DNA of 64,000 bases from NCBI GenBank assembly GCA_050260675.1, contig JBLNCN010000011.1, positions 1 through 64,000 on the forward strand. The letters run 5' to 3'. Numbering within the stretch: the first letter of the stretch is position 1; each line of letters starts with the position of its first letter. This document shows, in pieces, positions 58,809 to 64,000 of the stretch. The translations under genes and the position numbers were made by a program. The notes beneath the pieces were generated by a model. That model was given only the letters and a program-made list of their open reading frames with translations, ran no database searches and was not told the origin of the DNA. Source of the DNA: JBBDIP01 sp050260675. GTDB taxonomy: Bacteria; Bacillota; Sulfobacillia; Fermentithermobacillales; Fermentithermobacillaceae.

Positions 58809-59957
58809 ATGGATAGCTGGAAAGTCCCTGTCCTGCTCCTCCCCATGAGCCTCGGGATCGGCGGCGCAGAGACCCAAGTGGTATCGCTGGCCAAGCACCT
58901 TCGCGGCAGAGGCTGGGACGTGCTCGTCGCCTCAGCGGGCGGGCAGCTGGTGGCTGCGCTGGAACAAGAGGGCATTGAGCACTATGACGCGCCTCTTGAC
59001 TCCCGCTCACCGCTGGACATGCTCCGGGCCGGCCGCATCGTAGACGAACTGGTCAGCCACAAAGGCGTCGGGCTAGTGCACGCCCACGCCAGGATCCCAG
59101 CGTGGATAGCCGAAAAGGTCTGCCGCCGCCGCGGCATACCCATGGTGATGACCTATCACGGCACCTTTGCGTCGGGCCTATTCTGGAATGCCTTCACGCG
59201 GCCGGGCGACGCTACCATAGCCAAGAGCGACGACATCCGTGACTACATAGCCCGGAAGTTTGGATTCGATGCTTCCAAGATCACAGTTATCCCGAACGGG
59301 ATTGACCGGGAGACTTTCCACCCGGCGGCTCCCCACGAGCAGCGAGCCGCCCGCGCGGCGCTCGGACAAGACGCCGCTTCGCCTGTAGTCCTCTACGCCT
59401 CAAGGCTTGACGGAGGCCTCGCCAATTCCGCTTGCGCGACCATCGAGGCCTGTGCCGGCCTCGTCCCCAGATATCCTGCTCTTACGCTACTGGTTGCCGG
59501 CGATGGCGATGGGTTGGAGAAAGTGCAGGACTGCGCGTCTTCGGCAAACCGGAAGGCCGGGCGAGAATTCGTCAGGTGCACCGGCTTCGTCTACGACACC
59601 TTCCAGGCCTACGCCGCATCGGACGTGGTAGTAGGCATGTCTCGAGTCGCCCTGGAAGCTATGGCGTGCAGCAGGCCTGTGGTGATCGCGGGTCCCGACG
59701 GCATCGTCGGGCTGGTGGCGCCGGATAACGAGGAGGCCCTCGAGCAGCGCAACTACACGTCGAGGAACGCCCCGTACGAGCTCACCGCCGAAAGGCTTGC
59801 ATCGAATATCGATGAACTCCTAAGAGACCCCGGCCTTCGTGAGAAACTGGGCAGGTACGGCGCCGAAGTCGTCGAGAGGCGGCATTCCATGGAAGAAGTC
59901 GCCCTCAGGACAGAAGAGGTCTACGGCCGTCTCCTGCGATCCCGCAGGAAAAGCTAG
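58809..59957 (+). CDS. GT4-type glycosyltransferase
   Basis: A 382-residue GT-B enzyme: SLGIGGAETQVVSLAKHLRG (N-terminal loop), IPMVMTYHGTFASG, KITVIPNGIDRETF (typical domain-linker motif) and DVVVGMSRVALEAMACSRPV (in place of the usual E-x7-E; first Glu changed to Ser-Arg context), then VAPDNEEALEQ. GT4 enzymes transfer sugars from nucleotide donors in envelope glycan or lipid synthesis. The acceptor is unknown. ATG at 58809; it follows lysA by 33 bases and may be co-transcribed. Confidence 0.85.
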   Translation: MDSWKVPVLLLPMSLGIGGAETQVVSLAKHLRGRGWDVLVASAGGQLVAALEQEGIEHYDAPLDSRSPLDMLRAGRIVDELVSHKGVGLVHAHARIPAWIAEKVCRRRGIPMVMTYHGTFASGLFWNAFTRPGDATIAKSDDIRDYIARKFGFDASKITVIPNGIDRETFHPAAPHEQRAARAALGQDAASPVVLYASRLDGGLANSACATIEACAGLVPRYPALTLLVAGDGDGLEKVQDCASSANRKAGREFVRCTGFVYDTFQAYAASDVVVGMSRVALEAMACSRPVVIAGPDGIVGLVAPDNEEALEQRNYTSRNAPYELTAERLASNIDELLRDPGLREKLGRYGAEVVERRHSMEEVALRTEEVYGRLLRSRRKS

Positions 59958-60021
59958 GGAACCGGGGGACAACCGCTTCGTCATATAGGTGCGACGACTA
60001 AAGCACCGGAGGTCTTTCACC

Positions 60022-62181
60022 ATGCGTATCCGCTCGAAGACTTACCGCACTCTGAGCCGGGCAATCCTTCTAGCACTGGCTTGCGCGCTGCTGATGCAAC
60101 CCGCCGCCGCATCAGCCGCAGCGGCCGCGGGGTATTACCAGAGCCTCGGAACCCTGTCGGGCAAGTCAAAATCCTCTTTTGAATTCGTGGTCGCATCCGA
60201 CAGCCACGTGGGATACGGCCCAGCCACTCGGGCCACTGCGGCCGCCCTGGCCGACATGGCGTCGCGGTATCCCGATCTCTCGTTCATGATACATATGGGC
60301 GATCTCACTGAGACCGGATCCGCCGCTCAATACGACGAGGCCAAGGCGCTTCTGGACACTCTGGATGCCCCTGTGTTCGGGACCTTGGGCAACCATGAAT
60401 CCCGGTGGCAGGATCCGCAGGGATCTCTGTTCAGGAGCCGCTTCGGCAGCCCAAACACGTCCTTCAACTGGGGCGCGTGGCACTTTGTAGTACTGGACAC
60501 AACCTATCCTGGAGAGACCTTGGGAACACTGGACCCCGAAACCGTAGCTTGGCTCCGGAATGACCTGACCAAGAACCCGGGCCGCCCGGTGGCCGTATTC
60601 TCCCACCATCCTCTGCTCTACCAGGAGGTCGAATTCCAGGACTCCGACGCCGCGTTCGCCCAGATAATGGACGAGTTCCCCGTGCGGGTAGTCTTCTCCG
60701 GCCACGGCCACTCGTTCATTACGTGGGAGGCCCAAGGACAGAAGTTTCAAATGGTAGGGGCCCTCATGGACGGCGCATACGCGGTGGCCTCGGTGAACGG
60801 CCGTTCCTTCACGGTCAAGTCGGTTACGCCGGGCCCTGACGGCGCTTACGTGGAGCAGGTGCTCTGGCGCGCCACCGTGCCCACGGCAAGCGGTGGGACG
60901 ACCAAGAACCCGGTGACACGCCTCGACGCGTCTATCGAGGAAGGCACGCTGAATGCGTCCTTTAGGCTCTCGCGTTCCGCTGAAGCCTACTTCCAGATCG
61001 ACAACGGGAGCTTCGTACCGCTGGGCCAGCTTAAGGCAGGCGCAAATTCCTTCACCTTCGACGTCTCAAAGCACGCTTTGGGCCGTCATACGCTTACCGT
61101 AAAGACAGTCACTGCCAACGGGCCGTATTTCAAAACCATCGAGTTCGCCAAAATCCCGGAAGCCATAGAGATCTGGCGCGCCCAACTAGGCAGCTCGGTG
61201 ACAGGCAGCATCGTGATCCGGAACGACGCCGAGGCTGTAATCGGGACTCGGGACGGTATCGTAAGGGCGGTGCGCCTTTCCGACGGAAAGACTCTCTGGA
61301 GCATGGACGCCGGCTCCCAATGGGGCGGCGGCTTCATTGACGGCGCGAGGCTCTATTTCGGCACCGCCAACGGGGATTTCTACTGCGTTGATGCCGCGTC
61401 CGGGTCGCTTCGCTGGAGGACCCGGCTCGACCCGTCCGGCTTTGTCGCAGCACCCGTCGTAGCCAACAGCCGGGCAGGCAAGCGAGTGGTGGCAGTCTCC
61501 ACATCGGGCAAAGCGTACTGCCTGGATGCCGTCTCCGCGGCCAAGAAGTGGAAGTACGAGGCAAAAGGGGCCATCGTGAACCCGCCGGTCGCCCAGGGCA
61601 ACACCGTGTTCTTCGGTTCCTGGGACACGAACATGTACGCTGTGGACCTCACCTCAGGCGCCCTCTTGTGGTCAGTCCAGCTGGGCCGCCAGGTTTACTA
61701 CGCTCCGTATCTGACGCCCGCAGTCAGCGGCGATACTGTCTACACAGTAACAGCCTATGACGCCACGGTCGGCGGAAGTTTCCTCTTCGCGCTTGACGTT
61801 TCCACCGGCGCAGTGAAGTGGAAGGCTACCGGCAGGTCCTCCTTCATGTCTCCATGGGCCGCCCCGGACCACCCGGTTACCGTCATGGACGGCGCAGGCA
61901 CGTTGTGGGCCTTCTCGCAGACCGACGGACAAGTGTTGTGGTCCAAGCCGGGAAGCAGTACCCTCTTCGGGGACGCCCAAGGCAATGGGTCCCGCTTCGT
62001 CACTGGAGGATACCGGGGCGTGGTGGGCCTCACCACCGAGAGCAACAGGTGGGACTTCGTCGCAGGTGACGGGCACCTGTTCGTCTCCCCCGCACTAGTG
62101 ACCATCTCTGCGGGCGGCCAATCCAGGGCGCTCGTCGCCGACACCCGCGGAAACCTGTACTTCTTGGCGCTTCCGGAGTAG
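60022..62181 (+). CDS. Secreted metallophosphoesterase fused to PQQ-like beta-propeller
   Basis: A 719-residue exported protein. Signal peptide (LALACALLMQPAAASA). Calcineurin-type phosphoesterase at about 45-280: VVASDSHVGYG, MIHMGDLTETG, FGTLGNHESRW, AVFSHHPLLY and VFSGHGHSFITW give all five metal motifs. A linker Ig-like segment (about 300-385) follows, then a seven- or eight-bladed PQQ-type propeller (about 395-719) with repeats such as LYFGTANGDFYCVDAASGSL and VFFGSWDTNMYAVDLTSGAL. ATG 60022 follows GGAGG. The fusion may bind a large polymer. The substrate is unknown. Confidence 0.88.
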   Translation: MRIRSKTYRTLSRAILLALACALLMQPAAASAAAAAGYYQSLGTLSGKSKSSFEFVVASDSHVGYGPATRATAAALADMASRYPDLSFMIHMGDLTETGSAAQYDEAKALLDTLDAPVFGTLGNHESRWQDPQGSLFRSRFGSPNTSFNWGAWHFVVLDTTYPGETLGTLDPETVAWLRNDLTKNPGRPVAVFSHHPLLYQEVEFQDSDAAFAQIMDEFPVRVVFSGHGHSFITWEAQGQKFQMVGALMDGAYAVASVNGRSFTVKSVTPGPDGAYVEQVLWRATVPTASGGTTKNPVTRLDASIEEGTLNASFRLSRSAEAYFQIDNGSFVPLGQLKAGANSFTFDVSKHALGRHTLTVKTVTANGPYFKTIEFAKIPEAIEIWRAQLGSSVTGSIVIRNDAEAVIGTRDGIVRAVRLSDGKTLWSMDAGSQWGGGFIDGARLYFGTANGDFYCVDAASGSLRWRTRLDPSGFVAAPVVANSRAGKRVVAVSTSGKAYCLDAVSAAKKWKYEAKGAIVNPPVAQGNTVFFGSWDTNMYAVDLTSGALLWSVQLGRQVYYAPYLTPAVSGDTVYTVTAYDATVGGSFLFALDVSTGAVKWKATGRSSFMSPWAAPDHPVTVMDGAGTLWAFSQTDGQVLWSKPGSSTLFGDAQGNGSRFVTGGYRGVVGLTTESNRWDFVAGDGHLFVSPALVTISAGGQSRALVADTRGNLYFLALPE

Positions 62182-62254
62182 ACCGACTCCTCCTGGTCAT
62201 AACTGGGGATGATCTTCTTGATGAGCGCGATTCGCGCTAAGGAGGTCATCCCCA

Positions 62255-63403
62255 GTGAAAGAAGAACCCCTCATCGCATACACCAAACCCACGAGAGTGG
62301 CGGTCGTTGGAGCAGGACTTGTTGGCTCCACCTACGCCTACACGGTCCTCTTGCAGGGCCTCGCTGACGAGATCGTCATCATCGACGTCCGGGGGGACAA
62401 GGCCCGGGGAGAGGCCATGGACCTCCGCCACGCTGCCCCCTTCACCGGACGCACATCCGTTTGGGCTGGTACCATGGACGATCTCACCCAGGCAGACCTC
62501 ATAATGATATCCGCGGGCGTGAACCAGAAGCCGGGCCAGACCCGCATGGACCTCCTCCAGGAAAACGCCAGGATCGTCGGCGATATAGCCGAGGAGGCGG
62601 GGGCCCTGAGTCCGGGAGCGGTCTTTCTGGTTACCACCAACCCGGTTGACGTGATGTCCTATCTCACCATGAAGAGGTCGAAGGCCTCCCCGTCCAGGGT
62701 ACTGGGCTCCGGCACCGCCCTCGATACCGCCCGGCTGCGTCTTCTTATCGGCCAAGACCTCGGGATCGATCCGAGAAGCATCCACGCCTTTGTACTCGGG
62801 GAGCACGGGGACTCTGAGATGGTAGCGTGGAGCAGGGCCCAAGTTGCGGGCAACTCCATAGTGGATTGGCCCGATATGGACGAGGATGACCGCAGAGCGA
62901 TTGCGGCCGATGTCAAAGGGGCAGCCTACCAGGTCATCCGCATGAAGGGCGCCACATGCTACGCCATAGCCCTCACGCTGGCCAAAATCACGGAGGCCGT
63001 CCTCAAGGACACGCGGACCGTTTTCTCCGTCTCAACGTATCTGGACGGCCAGTATGGGATCTACGACGTCTACCTGGGCGCGCCGGCCATTGTCGGCAGA
63101 GGGGGCGTGGTGCGGACCCTGGAGATACCGCTCTCAAAGGATGAACTGGCGCAGCTTCAGGAGTCGGCCCGGCTGGTGAGGGCCGCAAATGAGTCCGTCT
63201 ACCTCGGCAGGCGCCAGCTGGTAGGCGCCGCAGCTCAAGGGCCTGGAGCATCGTCAGAGATGCTGAGCGGGAAAGCGCGCGAGGCATCACACGCGATAGC
63301 CAACGAGACGTCGGAAGAGCTCGCGCCGAGGCGAATCCTGCCCCGCATCCCGCGCCGAACGGCCATGAAGCAGGTGACAAAGAGGCCCCGGCGGCTCATC
63401 TAG
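62255..63403 (+). CDS. ldh: L-lactate dehydrogenase with unusual C-terminal extension
   Basis: Reduces pyruvate to L-lactate with NADH. The catalytic part (about 1-318) has VAVVGAGLVGSTYAY, GVNQKPGQTRMDLLQ (specificity Gln and Arg), VTTNPVDVMSYL, FVLGEHGDSEMVAWS (catalytic His) and a typical helix end. Normal LDH has about 315 residues; this one has about 65 more, a low-complexity tail rich in Ala, Arg and Lys ending KQVTKRPRRLI. GTG start behind AAGGAGG. The stop overlaps the convergent nucleoside hydrolase by four bases. Confidence 0.92.
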   Translation: MKEEPLIAYTKPTRVAVVGAGLVGSTYAYTVLLQGLADEIVIIDVRGDKARGEAMDLRHAAPFTGRTSVWAGTMDDLTQADLIMISAGVNQKPGQTRMDLLQENARIVGDIAEEAGALSPGAVFLVTTNPVDVMSYLTMKRSKASPSRVLGSGTALDTARLRLLIGQDLGIDPRSIHAFVLGEHGDSEMVAWSRAQVAGNSIVDWPDMDEDDRRAIAADVKGAAYQVIRMKGATCYAIALTLAKITEAVLKDTRTVFSVSTYLDGQYGIYDVYLGAPAIVGRGGVVRTLEIPLSKDELAQLQESARLVRAANESVYLGRRQLVGAAAQGPGASSEMLSGKAREASHAIANETSEELAPRRILPRIPRRTAMKQVTKRPRRLI

Positions 63404-64000
63404 AGGCCGTTCGACGACCTCCCACCCGTCAGCCGCACGTCAAGTGCCGCGATGGCCGCCGTGACCATGCCGATGAAGCGCTCCCGGTCTACCTCGAGGG
63501 CGACGTCCCCATTGGGCTCTCTCCCCGTCACCCCGCCGAAGTCAACCACGGTCCTCCCCAGCGTGAACTCCCCTCTGGTCTCCACATCCACGCGCAAGCG
63601 GCGGGTCTTCACGATATCAGGCTCACACGCTGCGGCAACGGCCAATGCGTCATGGATGGGATTGCCCGGAAATCCATGGGACCGGTAGAAGGCAGAGTAC
63701 GAGTCCAGTAAACCGGCAGCGAACCGGCCGGCGGGCCCCGACTCCCGCAGGGCCTCCACCTCGTGGGGGAACATCAAGGCTTTGTGGGTCACATCCAGGC
63801 CTATCATGGTGATGGGAACGCCGGATTCGAAGACCACGCGCGCGGCCTCCGGATCGACAAACATGTTGAACTCAGCGGCCGGAGTCCAGTTTCCTTCCCC
63901 GGCAGCACCCCCCATGAGAACGATCCGGTCTATCTTCTCCCTAAGACCGGGGTGGGCGAGAAGGAATGCGGCGATGTTGGTGAGGGGTCCCACCGGTATG
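63400..64000 (-). CDS. Nucleoside hydrolase (inosine-uridine preferring type), 5' end cut by window
   Basis: The C-terminal 200 residues of an IUNH-family enzyme that cleaves ribonucleosides to base and ribose. Seen: VGPLTNIAAFLLAHPGLREK, KIDRIVLMGGAAGEGNWTPA, EFNMFVDPEAARVVFESG (metal and ribose-binding region), MIGLDVTHKALM and GNPIHDALAVAAACEPDI (final metal Asp). The calcium-binding N-terminal DTDPGIDDA motif lies beyond the window. The reading frame stays open at base 64000. Confidence 0.9.
   Translation of the reverse strand, partial: IPVGPLTNIAAFLLAHPGLREKIDRIVLMGGAAGEGNWTPAAEFNMFVDPEAARVVFESGVPITMIGLDVTHKALMFPHEVEALRESGPAGRFAAGLLDSYSAFYRSHGFPGNPIHDALAVAAACEPDIVKTRRLRVDVETRGEFTLGRTVVDFGGVTGREPNGDVALEVDRERFIGMVTAAIAALDVRLTGGRSSNGL

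Overview
The window looks like chromosome from a moderately high-G+C, spore-forming member of the Bacillota. Evidence for this: a three-repeat DUF3794 (SPOCS) protein with a C-terminal SH3 domain, a YjcZ-like sporulation microprotein, CAP/YkwD, VanW and Gmad2-type envelope proteins, very common GTG and TTG starts behind GGAGG-type ribosome sites, and many four-base start/stop overlaps. I cannot place it below phylum level.

Layout. 1-0.45 kb: end of an IS21-like transposase. 0.46-8.75 kb: potassium block. Eight minus-strand genes (sensor kinase, two response regulators, two TrkA subunits, an unlisted 42-residue membrane protein, TrkH, OB-fold exported protein) run as one operon, divergent from a KdpDE-like pair. 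8.8-9.3 kb: scar holding a 3' fragment of tRNA-Val and a remnant of a gene whose intact relative lies at 22.2 kb. 9.4-19.8 kb: four transcription units, each led by a fluoride (crcB-type) riboswitch: (i) two MutS-like ATPases, a soluble P-type-ATPase-like HAD protein, an unknown, an ECF S component and a histidine phosphatase; (ii) a small unknown and an MFS transporter; (iii) a dynamin-like GTPase; (iv) enolase. 19.9-21.7 kb: PadR regulator, His/Cys-rich protein and split permease. 21.8-29.06 kb: defence island next to a tRNA array. It starts at a truncated chrA and carries a uracil-glycosylase-like protein, a Gabija-type GajB/GajA pair, a PD-(D/E)XK nuclease and a TIR-Mrr fusion.

29.06-29.68 kb: six tRNAs (Val-GAC, Cys, Gly, Phe, Asp, Val-UAC) on the minus strand. 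29.9-35 kb: envelope and spore genes. 35.1-40 kb: NifU-like protein, AAA+ ATPase with DUF2997 and DUF1257 partners, membrane coiled-coil protein, AIR-synthase-like protein. 40.1-45.7 kb: RsmD, YjcZ-like microprotein, and an SOS mutagenesis operon (ImuB-like, DUF6504, DnaE2-like) behind a LexA-type box. 45.8-64 kb: M42 peptidase, VanW, ECF sigma factor, NarL-type two-component system, triple FMN-binding protein, radical SAM, PHP, YkvI-like transporter, PrcB/Gmad2 lipoprotein, LysA, glycosyltransferase, metallophosphoesterase/PQQ protein, lactate dehydrogenase with an extra tail, and an edge-truncated nucleoside hydrolase.

Most striking are the clustered fluoride regulon, which has no recognisable CrcB or EriC channel in the window but does have unusual effectors (paired MutS-like proteins, dynamin-like GTPase, MFS carrier), and the defence island bounded by tRNA-Val duplication and gene-remnant scars. 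All calls come from reading the sequence; no database search was run.
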